64,000 nt of DNA from contig OU015492.1 in NCBI GenBank assembly GCA_907164885.2, positions 197,878,960-197,942,959 on the forward strand. The letters are read 5' to 3'. Positions within the stretch are counted from its first letter, which is position 1, and every line of letters begins with the position of its first letter. The DNA comes from Dolomedes plantarius (lineage: Eukaryota > Arthropoda > Arachnida > Araneae > Dolomedidae). The notes beneath the pieces are model-generated. The model ran no database searches. It was given only the letters and a program-made list of their open reading frames with translations, and had not been told where the DNA came from. Positions 1-11,552 of the stretch are shown here, piece by piece. Made by a program: the position numbers and the translations under genes.

Positions 1-70
1 AACATTGTTTCATGTATAAACTGTGTTTGTATCGAATTCAAATAGAGTGCCCCTTAGTATATACTCTATA
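1..70 (+). repeat. 3-prime tail of the 5-prime LTR
   Basis: These bases match the end of the LTR at 2823-3313 (both run through 'aacattgtttcatgtataaa' and end in 'ctctata'), so the window opens inside the 5-prime LTR of one retrotransposon. The tail lacks about 30 bases present in the 3-prime LTR after 'agagtgcc'. Directly downstream, 72-82 reads 'tggcgcccgaa', the usual start of a tRNA-primer binding site in LTR elements. Confidence 0.8.
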
Positions 71-71
71 C

Positions 72-84
72 TGGCGCCCGAAAG
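72..84 (+). promoter_or_regulatory. Probable primer binding site of LTR element
   Basis: 'tggcgcccgaa' lies one base after the LTR end, where minus-strand synthesis is primed. It matches the start of the tRNA-Lys-type site known from many retroelements; the match fades after about 11 bases, in keeping with decay. Confidence 0.6.
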
Positions 85-218
85 TTTATATATACCCTGG
101 TTGTTCTCGTTACATTTATAACGAACAACATATTTGAAGTTTGAACTTTATACTGTGGTATACTCTGATATTGATATTGTGAACGTATCTTGTTATTATA
201 CTTATATACTATTTGAAA

Positions 219-893
219 ATGAGTGTTGTAGAAAAAAACCCTGCTGGAAATTTTCCTCGGATAATTATGGTTCAGCAAATTGCGCCATTCGAAGCCACCT
301 TCAATAGCGGCCCGACAAGCTAATTCCTAAAGAAAATTGAGCATTACTTTCAGCAACAATGCACCCCAGAGGGGGATAAACTTAAAGTTGCTCTAGCCGC
401 TTTAAGAGGTAGTGCATATCAGTGGTTCACGTGTATGCAAAGCAGTAATCTGATTTTTGACTATTTGTCATTCAAGCAACAGTTTCTTAGCGTTTTGCCA
501 AAGACCTTTAATCAAAGTCAAATTGAAGTGGAAATTTATTCGCTAAGGCAACGTGAAGGTCAGTCTGCGTTAGATTTTGCTATGGAAAAGATTTCCAAGT
601 GTGAGGAATATCTAGAAGGGGTGACGGAAGCGGTAATCTTAAAAATAGTTATCCAAAGTTTGAAGCCAAGTGTTCAAGATTTTTTAGCCATTCAAAATAT
701 TACAAGCAATATTACCCTCCTTCAAGCTAAACATGACAATAGGCATTTACCCCTTACCCTCACTCAGGTACGAGAAGTTTTATTCACCCCCGCCAAAATT
801 TTTCTCGCGTTTCAAACCAACAGCGAAATCAGTATCGCGGGTGAAATAATAGAAGCGTACGGCGTTACAATGAAATTAGTGCACTTAAAGTAA
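219..893 (+). pseudogene. gag: Decayed Ty3-type gag of LTR retrotransposon
   Basis: An ATG at 219 opens a frame that runs to the stop at 891-893, interrupted only by TAA at 321-323. Downstream of that stop, the frame encodes the pattern of a retrotransposon gag (Retrotrans_gag family): an 'A-Y-Q-W' segment near 412-423, then a conserved 'RQREGQSALDF' stretch (545-577), characteristic of capsid domains that assemble virus-like particles. No CCHC zinc knuckle is visible near the end, where nucleocapsid would normally follow. The single stop suggests moderate age. It lies just after the primer site and 5 bases before a second ORF in another frame. No protease, reverse transcriptase or integrase follows. 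Family assignment is confident; Ty3 rather than another LTR superfamily is inference from the gag pattern. Confidence 0.75.
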
Positions 894-898
894 ATAAT

Positions 899-2275
899 AT
901 GCAAGCACCTTACGTGCACTGGCAAGTTGTTTCACATGATATGGTTCAACCTGTTGAAACTGTGTGGTCAAATGTATTAACTTGTCCGAGCAGTAATCAT
1001 TATTTTGAGAATAGTGAAAGTCGGGGTATTTTTGTGGCTTATAATGAAAGTGAGTCTAGCTGGAATAATGCGGTAATTCCAGTGCAATTTCCTGAAAGTA
1101 GTGCCGATACTAATGCTAGTGGTTTAGAAAATAAATCATCTGATACTTCTATTAATGCTATACCTGATATTATTAATGCTATACCTGATATTTTAGATGA
1201 TATTCACACATCTGTTAATGTAGGAAATTTAGTAGATGACGAAGTATGTGTTAAGGAAGTTAGAGAATACTTATTAGTTGACGATAATAAACATGCTTTA
1301 CACGATAGTAGGAACTCGCTAGGTAATGATGTTATCGTTTCAAGTTTCCATCCGAATGAGGATGCTGTAGGCCAGGTTGGTAATATGGTTTTAAATACAG
1401 TACATGAAAACCAGACTGAGAATCATGATGAAAACTTGACACAGAGTTATATTGTGAGTAGTTTAGCTGATAATTCAGAAGTTATAGACGTAGTCTGCAT
1501 TAAAACGCACCAGTACGAAAAGCTTAATCTTCCTAAAACTGAAGCAGTGTTAAAGAATTTAAATGATAGCGATTCTGAAGAAGGACGTTTTAAAGAGACT
1601 TTTTCGTCAAAAGAGGATAAAACTAAGGTTAAGGGTGATAAAAATCGAGAAAAAACGCCTTCAGGTTCCAGCATTAAAACTGCTAATACTGAAGTAATTA
1701 AGACGGTAAACAAGAAGTCGTATAAGCACAAATACGAAAAGCAGAGTCAGTTTGTTGAAAAACATGAAACAAGCAGAGAAACAATTTGTAAACGTATCAT
1801 AAATGGTGAGATAAAGCCAGTAACTAAACGCGTTGGTGCGGCGTATAAGTTTGATAAAATAGAATCTGCATTAAAATCTAATGCCTATACTCTAAAATGT
1901 ACGGAGAAAAGTAAAGTGTGCACTACAAAACCTCCATCAAAGGATGAACGTGGCACACATAAGATACACAAGGTTATCAAAAGGAGGAATTGCAGTTTTA
2001 AAGCTCCTTTGCATAAGTACAAGAAACGCAAGATATCAGCCGCCCAGCAAGGTTGGCCCCCTCCCAAGAGATTTCCTGTCCATCGCCAAGCCGGACCAGC
2101 GCCTCAGGACCAACGCCCTGATGCACGAAGGATGACCACACGGTCAACGAATCCCTTTACTAGGACTGAGACCATCAAGAGAGGTTCCACGGAATGGACA
2201 GACTTTTGCAGGGAAGTTGCCGCTTTCATGAACAAGTCTTGTATTAATTCTCTTATTCTAACTCCCACCCTTTAA
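899..2275 (+). CDS. Unknown 458-residue ORF inside LTR element
   Basis: A long open frame with ATG at 899 and stop at 2273-2275. I do not recognise it. It shows none of the motifs of protease, reverse transcriptase, RNase H or integrase, no signal peptide and no membrane segment, so it is not a typical pol or env. The first half is acidic and rich in Asn, Asp and Ser, with a short tandem repeat 'NAIPDII' near residues 86-98. From about residue 230 it becomes strongly Lys/Arg-rich, with several KKRK-like clusters that could bind nucleic acid or direct nuclear import (inference). Staying open for 1.4 kb beside a gag with a stop is notable. It could be the accessory gene of a non-autonomous element, a host sequence captured between the LTRs, or a diverged C-terminal part of pol. 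Confidence 0.55.
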   Translation: MQAPYVHWQVVSHDMVQPVETVWSNVLTCPSSNHYFENSESRGIFVAYNESESSWNNAVIPVQFPESSADTNASGLENKSSDTSINAIPDIINAIPDILDDIHTSVNVGNLVDDEVCVKEVREYLLVDDNKHALHDSRNSLGNDVIVSSFHPNEDAVGQVGNMVLNTVHENQTENHDENLTQSYIVSSLADNSEVIDVVCIKTHQYEKLNLPKTEAVLKNLNDSDSEEGRFKETFSSKEDKTKVKGDKNREKTPSGSSIKTANTEVIKTVNKKSYKHKYEKQSQFVEKHETSRETICKRIINGEIKPVTKRVGAAYKFDKIESALKSNAYTLKCTEKSKVCTTKPPSKDERGTHKIHKVIKRRNCSFKAPLHKYKKRKISAAQQGWPPPKRFPVHRQAGPAPQDQRPDARRMTTRSTNPFTRTETIKRGSTEWTDFCREVAAFMNKSCINSLILTPTL

Positions 2276-2822
2276 TAAAACCGAACCAAATTGGTTTAAA
2301 GTTCCCCAGTGTATATGCTGTGAAAAAACTTTTTTTGAGAGGAAAGGGGTCAGCCACAAAAGAACGGTATACTGTTGTTTTATAAAATTTTGAAGGGGAC
2401 ATGTAGTGAATAGCAAATAAAAATACATACTAACTACTGATAACAACTAACTAACTAACATACTAACTTCACAAAACATAACACATGTGCATTATGAATT
2501 AAGGGAGAGCATCTACAAACAGTCAAGAAATGTCATGCTGTGCACTTGTGTTGACACTTTTAACTAAAATAAACTTTCTAGGGCGCAGTTGGCAAGCCCA
2601 GTATCCGCAACTCTGCAAATCCACTGTTTCATGGTGTCACCTGGACCCTTTGAGGTTAGTTTTGTAAAATGGTAGTGGCGTTTTTCTCCCACACAACGTG
2701 TGGAAGGTTTTTTTTGGCTTTGCCACCCATTATGTAAAAAGTCAGACCAGCACGCGTTTTCAATTAGTTAACTGAAGCCGTTCAGACCTCAGTTACCTAA
2801 TTTTTTTTTCGAGGGAGGCCAG
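2276..2822 (+). other. Untranslated 3-prime part of LTR element
   Basis: No coding capacity is seen. A run of CTAACTAACTAAC-like steps lies near 2435-2465. The stretch ends in a purine-rich tract abutting the LTR. Confidence 0.5.
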
Positions 2823-3313
2823 TGTAAGGTATACATAAGATTCGATTCACAAGAATCGAACTTTTGAGTGAATGAATTAAAGAAGCTGCTTGAGATATGC
2901 TAATTTCGGCATACGCGCTTGGTATAAATACCAAGCAGCTTGATTAATACAGAGGTTGAAAAAGGTTTTGTTAAGGTTGATAGATAAGCGAGAGGGAGCT
3001 ACGAGGTAAGCAGTTCTAAGTGCTATCCTGCGCTAGTGCTTAGGGGGCCCAAAGTTTACGTGGCAGTACTGCTGGTTTGACTCTCTGCTGGTTTGTGAGT
3101 ATTTTGCAATGTATATTTCTATTGAATGCTAATATATATATATTCCGTACAAGTAGTACGTATGCTTATTGCTGTAAAAGCAAATTCTATGTGTGCAACG
3201 AATTCAATAAACATTGTTTCATGTATAAACTGTGTTTGTATCAAATTCATTTAGAGTGCCACTTCAAATTATATACACCCAAGTGCGGGTAGAAGTGAGC
3301 TATTTACTCTATA
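2823..3313 (+). repeat. 3-prime LTR (491 bp)
   Basis: It starts with TG ('tgtaaggtatac') after the purine tract and ends at 'ctctata', the same end as the copy at position 70. It aligns over its length with the inverted solo copy at 14587-15071. It carries a hairpin around 2890-2940 ('agctgcttg' against 'caagcagct') and an AATAAA at about 3206. Confidence 0.8.
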
Positions 3314-3739
3314 AATATCAAAAAAGGTAAAAAGTATGATTTAGTTTGAACTAGGATATCTAGAGTAATCAGTTCCATGTACCTTCAAGGTATATTTTTA
3401 AACAGAATGCTCTTATGATTTTTTTCATGAGTAATGTAGGTTATAAGTTTCGAAGTTTCGAAGGCTCGTGGATCCCATCTCACTTGAGAAAAAATAAGGC
3501 GTATCCATTAACTTAAAAGGAAAATTCCTGTTAGTAATTAATTAATTAGTCTTAACACCTTGACATACAAAGATGTCTGGGATATGTCTTTTGTATATGT
3601 CATCGTAGACATTGACGTCTCTCAGACAAGAATTTTCCGCCTATAAAATTCGTTTCCTGAGCGCGTATAAAACAAGTATTGCAGAAATATTATTATACAC
3701 TACGGTCATTTGTCAAGTCTACGCAAATTTTTTTTAAAT
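3314..3739. other. No recognised feature
   Basis: AT-rich sequence with short ORFs only; I see no repeat termini or coding motif. Confidence 0.5.
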
Positions 3740-4015
3740 CTAAAATATTTTGCTTCTATACATATTCTCTCGATTTTTTATTTCCTCCATAAAGTAAGAG
3801 ATATTGAACTCAGCAAAATAAGGGTTCTTTTCCCTTATCATTTCAAAATTTAATGAAAATTTCTGTCCTGTAAGAAAATTTTTCTCATTAGGGATTAAGT
3901 AATCCAAGGGGGGCCAAATATGGAGAATACAGAAGGCGGGGAAGAATTTTGTAGCGTCTAGCAGTTTTGTCGCCACAATCGCGGATCAATGATCTGGAGC
4001 ATTGTCATGATGGAA
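3740..4015 (-). pseudogene. mariner transposase C-terminal relic
   Basis: On the minus strand, 'HHDNAPDH' (about 3985-4011) is the second catalytic Asp motif of mariner transposases. After an in-frame stop it continues as 78 codons ending at 3740, which carry the mariner order 'ATKLLDATKF', a degraded 'HPPYSPDL-D' stretch read as 'LHIWPPLDY', then 'GQKFSLNFEMI', 'PYFAEFNISYFMEEIKNRENMY'-like C-terminal features (quoted only in part). The first catalytic Asp and the HTH are not found upstream, and no terminal repeats are seen. This is an old dead fragment. Confidence 0.7.
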
Positions 4016-4154
4016 AAGAAGCTTCAATTACGCTAAATGTAGCCTTTTAGTCTTATTTCCCCAGACAATCCAGTAAAGATGCATAGTAGTCTCAGGGGAT
4101 TTTCCCCCTTATCCACGTGATCAATAAAGATTATACCATGGGCGTACCAAAAAC

Positions 4155-4545
4155 CTATCCATAACCTTTTCGATTTCTTTGGTGTTTCTCCCTTACAAGA
4201 TTCTGAGCAGATTGGTTGTCACGAAATATAATGGTTGGTTCATCAAAAAGTTTTGTTGAGAGTTCATTCTGGAAACGCCTAATGTGAACAGTTTCCTTCG
4301 CAACATTGGATAAAGCCATGTATTCAGCTTCTGTAGAAGATAATGCAACCGATTTTTGTTTCCTTGACTCCCTCGACACAGCAGCTCCTCCAAATATGAA
4401 AACTAATCCAGTAAAGGATTTTCTGTCGTTAACATCTGAAGCCCAATCAACATCGACGAAAACCTGTAGGAGCTTTTCCAGTGGGCTGGAACAGGAGACC
4501 ATGGTGTTTGGTTCCTTTCAGATACCTAAGTATCCTTTTGCAGGT
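4155..4545 (-). pseudogene. Ty1/copia RNase H domain relic
   Basis: The 115-codon minus-strand frame from 4502 shows the copia pol signature in order: 'VDVDWASDVNDRKSFTG', 'RKQKSVALSSTEAEYMAL' and 'FRDNQSAQNL'. These match the 'DADWA', 'SSTEAEYMA' and 'DNQSA' blocks of copia RNase H, including the Asp and Glu of the active site. Just upstream, in another frame (about 4460-4540), 'LRYLKGTKHHGLL' is the segment that normally precedes RNase H, so one frameshift lies near 4460-4480. Integrase and most of RT are absent, and I could not find LTRs. Confidence 0.85.
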
Positions 4546-6611
4546 TCACCTGCTTCAACCAACAGATCTGAGTGTTCTTTCGTTTATGTTTGGTAGTGAT
4601 TTAACCATGTTTCATTATTTGTATCAAAACTACTGAAAAAGTCATCTGGATTTCTTTGAAACAACTCCATATTGTACTTCTGAGTGTTGACTTGTTCCCG
4701 TTTTTGATCGATTGTTAGCACAGTATGCACCGACCTGACCAGTAGCACTTATCCAAATATCCTATGCAAAATATTATATGCGAACTCTGATGAGATGCAA
4801 ATAGACTCAGTAATCTCATCCACATATAATGTGGATATTGCCATATCGTGGATTTTTCAACAAATTTTGGTACAGTGATTTCAGATAGGGGACGAGAACT
4901 TTCAAAGCCACTTTTGCTCATTCGGCCACAACGAAAATCAAGAAATTACTCGTAGATCATTCTAACCGAATGTGCAAACTCTCCACGATATTTACTAAGC
5001 CTGCTTTTGCTGTCTTATAGCTTCTTAATGAGTTATGTTTTACCCACTCGAGAACCTAGTTTTCCTTAATTTTATTATCAGTAACAAGAGTTGACTGACT
5101 AAAATTGCTGTCAATCATATAGTAAACATTGCATCTGTTTAGAATACGACATGCGGGCTTTTGAAGCATGCTGTATGGGAGAGCGGCATCAATTTCAGGG
5201 AAGTGGAGCCATCTCTCGGATTTGTTTGGACTTATCAAACGAACCTCGTATATTTAGAGCTGAGTTATTTTAATGTTAATTATTTTAATGGGTATATTAT
5301 ATTCAACATATTCTCTTAATCGAGTTTCCTTTTATATGTATATTAATTAAATTATGAACCCTTTGATAATTAATTATCAAAGGGTTAATTAAATAATGGA
5401 AGAAATGTATTATTGCCCTTTTGAGACAACAAATGTAAATTTCCTTTGTTACCTGAAAATGAGCTTTTGGGGATTAAAAAGGGTTTTTAAGGATTTTGTA
5501 GTGAATCACGTAAAAAAGGTGCATGTACAACAAGGCTAACTTTAGGTTCCTCTTAATCGAAATATTTTTTTCCTACCATAAAAGTAAGGGAACTTGAAAC
5601 TTATAAATGAATGATAATTAATATTATTTTACGAGTATCACGTGTTTAGCGATATGTATAGCTCAGTTACTAATTAATATTAAAAAACAAAACAAATACA
5701 TTATGAAGAGGGTATCTTCCACCTTGTCTCTATTTTTCACAAAAAGGAAAATAATTGTGTTAAAAGTAACAACTTTTCTCATTTATAACATAGCATTTTT
5801 TCAGCAAAAAACATATTTTATATTATAAAATATTCGCTATATTTTACATGTGTTAACTTTCATTTTCCTATTTTCTTATATCCAGGTTATCAGTATTTAT
5901 GAAAATAAGAAATTCAAACAATAGCATACTTAATTGATTATAATATACAACTACGAAATTCACGTTAGGTTTAGCTTTTATCTATTCTAAGCACATACTT
6001 GTATTATTGGAATGGATAAGAGAATAAATAATTTGAGATTTTTGATAAAATGAATAAATGATTTTTCAAATGCCTTGTAATATATGCAATATTTTGAGGT
6101 TAAAGTGTTATGTTCTTTTAAATCCATTTCTGAACACAAGAAAAATATTGTTGATCCTTCGAAACTTTTAGGCGTTCATAAAGCAATAGTAACTTAAAAA
6201 GTAATTCAAAGGAAAGACGAGATTTATAATACGGGCGACAAAATGTGAAAAACGGAGCCAAGTGAGATGGGGAGGAATGATGATTCCAAATTTTATAGGA
6301 ACCAAACTAAATTTTTCGAAGGATCCGAGAGTAACTATGCAAAACTTGGTCGAGATTGCCCAAATTTTTCTCTGCGCAAACATTGTATCGAAATTTATTT
6401 ATGTAAATAAGTTATACATTTACTTATCAGAATTTGAATAAAGTATTTTAGTTTTAATTATATACCTACCTATCATATAAAAAATGGAGATGTACAAGAA
6501 AATAAAAATATTTATATTATACACATGGGCGAAGTTGTTTCTTTTCCATAATATCAAGGAACGGTTCAGTATTTGAGAGGTTATTTTTCCAGCAATATGC
6601 CTTTGTTTTAC
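4546..6611. other. Unclassified AT-rich stretch
   Basis: Only short ORFs (for example minus-strand frames at 4715-4921, 5056-5238 and 6168-6383), none recognisable. Some of 4600-5240 may be further copia debris. It holds the 30-bp perfect palindrome at 5357-5386. Confidence 0.4.
5357..5386. repeat. 30-bp perfect palindrome
   Basis: 'aaccctttgataatt' is followed at once by its exact reverse complement, with no spacer. No flanking coding sequence explains it. Confidence 0.85.
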
Positions 6612-6615
6612 TTAA

Positions 6616-7359
6616 GGGGACTCACGACTCTTAAGTGGAGGAAATAAGGCATATTTTCATACTTTTTGACTCTTTGTAACTATTTCAATTTACTCCCAAT
6701 TTTTCCAAATTTTATGTATATGATAAATTGATATATTTATTTTAATAAACAAATTTTCAACTCTCAAAATAATTTTAAATAATTTTTTTTAATGCTTTAG
6801 ATATACCTTGTTTTTTAAGCATTTTTATTGTATACTGGCTTGCGCGCAGAACTATGAAATTAATTTTACACTTAAATGTAAAATTTCTGTTTTATATTTA
6901 AAATAAATAATTCAAAATACAATTGAACATAAAATATTCAACATTAAAATTTTTTTTTAAATTTTAAAAAATGCTCAAAATATACTTAAAATTTCCTTGA
7001 ATTTTTGCATTGATTTACCCCTGAAAAAATAACAAATGTGCAGTGATTGCAATAGTTCTAGTTCAGACGCAATAAAATAACATGACTATGCAGTGATAAA
7101 AATTTAATGGAATTATGTTTCATAGTTTTTGAGATATCAGTTGCGGAATGATGCAAAATTACATTTTGAGAAAAATGAGTTTAAAATTGTTCTTACCATA
7201 AACTTGATCAGTAATTAAATATTTAGAATATCAATATCTCCAGAACTAAGCGGAATATTTTCATGTGGTTTGCTTTATTTTGTTCAGAAATGATCAGACT
7301 GTAACATATTTCTTTTCAAAAAATAGAATGTTTTAAATATTTAAGGGTAGTGAGTCCCC
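6616..7359. mobile_element. TTAA-flanked MITE, family B (744 bp)
   Basis: It begins 'GGGGACTCACGACTCTTAA' after TTAA (6612-6615) and ends with the inverted 'GTGAGTCCCC' before TTAA (7360-7363). TTAA duplications are the hallmark of piggyBac-type insertion. No coding capacity; the inside is AT-rich with long T and A runs. Confidence 0.75.
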
Positions 7360-7363
7360 TTAA

Positions 7364-7447
7364 TAATTGCATAGATAAAACCCCTTCGCAAAAGTAAATT
7401 GAACAAGAGAGGCTTTTTTTTAAAATTATAATAATTATTATTATTAC

Positions 7448-7489
<42 letters not shown>

Positions 7490-8109
7490 TATTATTTATT
7501 TATAAAATCTCTTGTTTCACCCCTTGTTTAATTTCTCCATTATCATTTAAGTTAGCCATGCCACATTGGGTACTCCTACTCGTTCTAGTTAATTAGTTGA
7601 TTTTTCAACTAATTAATTTATTCTTTCTACCCCAATCATTGTCAACACTAATTGTAAACTTGAGAGCGGTTAATCTTATGTCACATACTAACTTTGATAC
7701 TGAGGATAATGAGCTCTTGCTCCCTGGTACCTCTATAGTGTTTTATGTCAATGTCAAATCAAATGAAAAAGAGAGACTCATATTGCGTAGGGGGTAATTC
7801 TGGACAAGTATCTCGGATGATCAGGTATGAAGTTTCATTAAATCTAATGTAAAGAAACGTATCATTGTTCTGTAAGTGGTTTAAATTTTTTTATTTTATA
7901 AATATTTTTTAGCAATTTGAAGACGTCGGAATCTAATTTTTAATAGTTTTTGATTCATGAATGGCCTAATCACCGATGGTCGCATCAGTGTAATTTAGCA
8001 CTCCAGGGATTAACAGTTTTGTAGCTCCTAATAAGAGCTGTGTGTCACATTTGGGAAAATGTGTCACAATTTTACGAATTTATTTGGCGTAAATGTATGT
8101 ATTTTTTCT
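7364..8109. other. Intergenic, with ATT microsatellite
   Basis: An (ATT)n tract with a few ACT variants occupies about 7427-7500. The plus-strand ORF 7597-7797 is short and unrecognised. Confidence 0.5.
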
Positions 8110-8113
8110 TTAA

Positions 8114-8824
8114 GGGGATGGTGGACAGTACAAAGCAATTTTTGAAATTTTTACCTCAGAGATATGAAATGTTGCATACATAGTCATCAAAGTTTAACTA
8201 TATCAAACACCTCATAAAATTTTATAAATATTTAAAAAAATTATATTTTAAAAATTGAAATTTTTATTTTGTTTTTAAAATGCTCCTTGCGATCCAATTT
8301 TTAACTTACCCCCTTAATTTTGCATTTATATTGCTTATAAATAAAGTTTGAACAGAGTTATGTATTTTTTTGTGCTTTGGTGGAATAGTTAGTTTTTAGG
8401 AAATATTTTTATGCTTGTATTCTGAATTTTCGTGAAATTTTTGTACTTTTCTACACTTAAGTTAAACTTTGATAATCTTAATGATGTCGAAACCTGAAAT
8501 GGATGCGTAACTTCATTTTAGTGTATGAGAGAAATCTTTATTGTAAATTTTATACAATTTCGTCAAAAATTGTGACGCAAGGAGCATTTAAAGACTTGCA
8601 AATCTGGAAATTACTCATTTTGATAAAAAGCCATTTAAAAGATATTTTTTTCACCTACCTTTAATATTTGTTTTTCTAAAGCCACCAAGTTTTCATTTTA
8701 CTTTTCATTACATGTTTTAAATGCATTTTATTTAAATATTTACATATTTTTAAAATATTCATACACGTCCCAAAAAATTCCAATTTTTGTTCGATTTGTG
8801 GTAATTTGAAAGTCCACCTACCCC
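8114..8824. mobile_element. TTAA-flanked MITE, family C (711 bp)
   Basis: The left end is TTAA then 'GGGGATGGTGGACAGT'; the right end is the inverted 'GTCCACCTACCCC' followed by TTAT, a one-base change from TTAA. It has no coding capacity. The GGGG start and TTAA target agree with the copies at 6616, 30411, 33204 and 57308, but the rest of the terminus differs. Confidence 0.65.
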
Positions 8825-10210
8825 TTATTTGGAATTTATACTTCAGACAATTCCTTCACGGGTTCTAGGTACTTAGATAAGTTTGAAATCGATGTGAATC
8901 AAAACAGTTTTAGTTAATCGGGCGTAGGTTTGATATATTTCTACTTATGAGATGTATTTTATGAATATAACATTCTCTTCAAAATTGTTTTCGCTTGCAT
9001 CCAAATGAAAGCCTTCAAATCTCAAAGGGGAAGCACTTTGATCAAGATCTACACTGCGCGGTACGAAAATTTACCACTTTGTGAAGAAAAAATTGAAACC
9101 TTTAAAATAATTATTTTCCCCTTGCTACTTCATGTTTTAGTATATTTGGAGCGAAAGAATTTCGATATCTCACGCGCGATTTTGAATAAACTGTAATTGC
9201 TTAGTACCATAGTCTTACAGAAGCATAAATAAATGGTTTTGAATATTAGAATATTATTTTCCATTTACACACACGCCGATGCTAGAGTATACTGGAAATG
9301 TAATTTTACATTTCCTTGGATTTAGATGAGCTCCCCTATTCTAAAACATTTTTCTCTTCTTCCTGAAATACCTTACTTCAAAAGAAGTGCCATGAATGCA
9401 TTATGCGGTATATTTGGTTTTTGGAATGCATTGTGATATTCTTCAAAGACTTCCTTGCAACGCGAAACATATTTCCATGCAAATTCTATTTTTCAATTTT
9501 ATACTCACAACAGACTTCCTTTTGAAGATCTAGCAAAATAATGATACTGGGAATAAATTTATTTGTGAAATTTAGCGAAGGAGAAACTATCACAAATGTC
9601 CCCAACTTTGCGATCGGTTCGTTTAATCCTCTAATAGCAAAAAATAAACATTGAGTTTTCAACCAACCAAACCAATTTACTATTGTAACCTAACATACGC
9701 GTCTCTCTGTAAGACGGAATAAATTTATGCTGTTTTTCTATTACATCCTCTACAGAAAAGATCAGTATATACGTAATGATAAGACATGCCACCCGTAATC
9801 AAATCAAGTTTTCTGGTGATCTCATGACTGCTATTGACTTCACACAAGTGATAGTATCTTTTCTGACATCATCGTAACCTGGTGACACAAATGTTTGTAT
9901 ACATAAAATATACAGTAGTTTATTTTACTGTACTTGTTTTATTTCGAAAATGTTATTTTTCCTTCGTAAAAGGAAAAAAAATACATAATTATATACTTAA
10001 TTTGAATAGGATTTAACTATACACACGAGACCAGAATAGAAATATAGAAATAATTATTTTCAAAAGAATGCAGTAATTTATTTTTAATGGTAGAAAATTA
10101 TTCCCTGTTGTAAGTACAGGAAATCACTCGGCTAAAGTAGCAGCATGCAGAGACTCCGAGGCAGGAGTACTCCCTTTGTGCTAAAGGGCACAAAGAACAT
10201 CTCGACAGGA
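8825..10210. other. No recognised feature
   Basis: AT-rich. A short inverted pair 'ggaaatgtaa'/'ttacatttcc' lies at about 9295-9316. The 63-codon plus ORF at 9005-9196 is unrecognised. Confidence 0.4.
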
Positions 10211-11552
10211 AAAATGGAGCGATTTTAGTGAAATGTTTATGAGCATGTATTTAATTTCAGAATACAAATAAAATCAAAATATTTATATACCAGTAAATAC
10301 ATACATTAAATTTTACATTTAAAGTGAAATGGAAGAATTGTGTTAAAAGTTTAGTTTATTGTAGCAATTTAAAAACTTGTTAAATATTTGGTGCTATTTG
10401 TCAGTTAAGCACACTTTTCTAAAAATCTATTAAATTTATGTCTTTAAAATTTATTATGGCAACATAAAATATATTATTTAAACAACAACATAAAATATAT
10501 TGTTTCTAGGTTAGAAAAATTGAAATTCAAAATTTGTTCGTGGAAAACTTCAAAACGCATAAAAGTTTTAGTTACATATGTTTGATATTATCAATTTCAC
10601 TACACCTAGAAGCAAAATACTTCATATTATTGTCAATGAATATATTATATGTTACAATACTAAATTTAAAAGAGATAAATTTAACAGATGTTCAGAAAAG
10701 TCTCCCTAACTGACAAATAGTATAAAAAATTTAACAAGTTTTCTAAAAGTCTATTAAATTTATCTCTTTCAAATTTGGTATGGTAACATAAAATACATTA
10801 TTTAACAATAATATGAAGTATTTTGTTTCTAGGTTAGAAAAATTAAATTAAACATTTGATAGTGGAAAACTGCAAAAATCATAAAAATTTTAGATACATA
10901 TTTTTGTTATTTTCAATTTCGCTACACCTAGAAGCAAAATACTTCGCATTATTGTCAATTAATATATTATATGTTACCATACTAAATTTAAAAGAGATAA
11001 ATTTAATACATGTTTAGAAAAATGTCCCTAACTGACAAATAGTATGAAACATTTAAAAAGTTTTCTAAAAATCTATTAAATTTATCTCTTTTGAATTTAG
11101 TATGGTAACATAAAATACATTATTTAACAATAATACGAAGTATTTTGTTTCTAGGTGTAGTGAAATTGAAAATAACAAAAATATGTAATTTAAATTTTTA
11201 TGTTTTTTAAGTTTTCCACCAACAAATTTTTAATTTAATTTTTTCTAACCTAGAAACAAAGTTCTTCGTATTATTGTTAAATGATATATTTTATGTTACC
11301 ATTCTAAATTTGAAAGAGATAAATTTAATAGATGTTTAGAAAAGTGTACCGAACTAACAAAAACATAGTATCAAACATTTAACAAGTTTTTAAATTGCTA
11401 CATTATACTAAATTTTTAACACAATTCTTCCATTTTACTTTAAATATAAAGTACAATGTATGTATTTACTGGTATATTAATATTTTGCATATATCTGTAT
11501 TCTGCAATTAAATACATGCTCATAAACATTTCACTAAAATCGCTCCATTTTA
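10211..11552. mobile_element. Foldback-type element of nested hairpins
   Basis: The outer arms are inverted copies of about 220 bases: 10211 reads 'aaaatggagcgattttag' and 11552 mirrors it. Between them lie three tandem units (about 10420-10700, 10740-11020, 11060-11345). Each is itself an inverted repeat: 'tctattaaatttatctcttt...' in its left half returns as 'aaagagataaatttaata' in its right half, meeting near 'cctagaagcaaaatactt'. The whole can fold into one long stem or several. There is no ORF. Long internally repetitive inverted arms are the mark of foldback elements; I find no clear target duplication. Confidence 0.7.

Larger units (their letters stand above)
1..3313 (+). mobile_element. 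Non-autonomous LTR retrotransposon
   Basis: The parts are: LTR tail, primer site, gag pseudogene, unknown ORF, purine-rich stretch 'cgagggaggccag' just before 2823 (polypurine tract), and 3-prime LTR. Its internal region is only about 2.75 kb and has no polymerase genes, so it would need enzymes from a relative. A solo LTR of the same family lies at 14587-15071 on the other strand. Confidence 0.75.

Noticed and set aside
1447..2446. Minus-strand and alternative-frame ORFs in the LTR element (1447-1731, 1885-2067, 1944-2135, 2258-2446)
   Set aside because: Shadows of the long plus-strand frame at 899-2275; no motifs.
4306..4596. 96-codon plus-strand ORF
   Set aside because: It is the antisense of the copia RNase H frame, which has clear family motifs.
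10415..11345. CRISPR-like array of regular repeats
   Set aside because: The repeats are long, palindromic and adjacent without short unique spacers, and the genome is eukaryotic; a foldback element fits.
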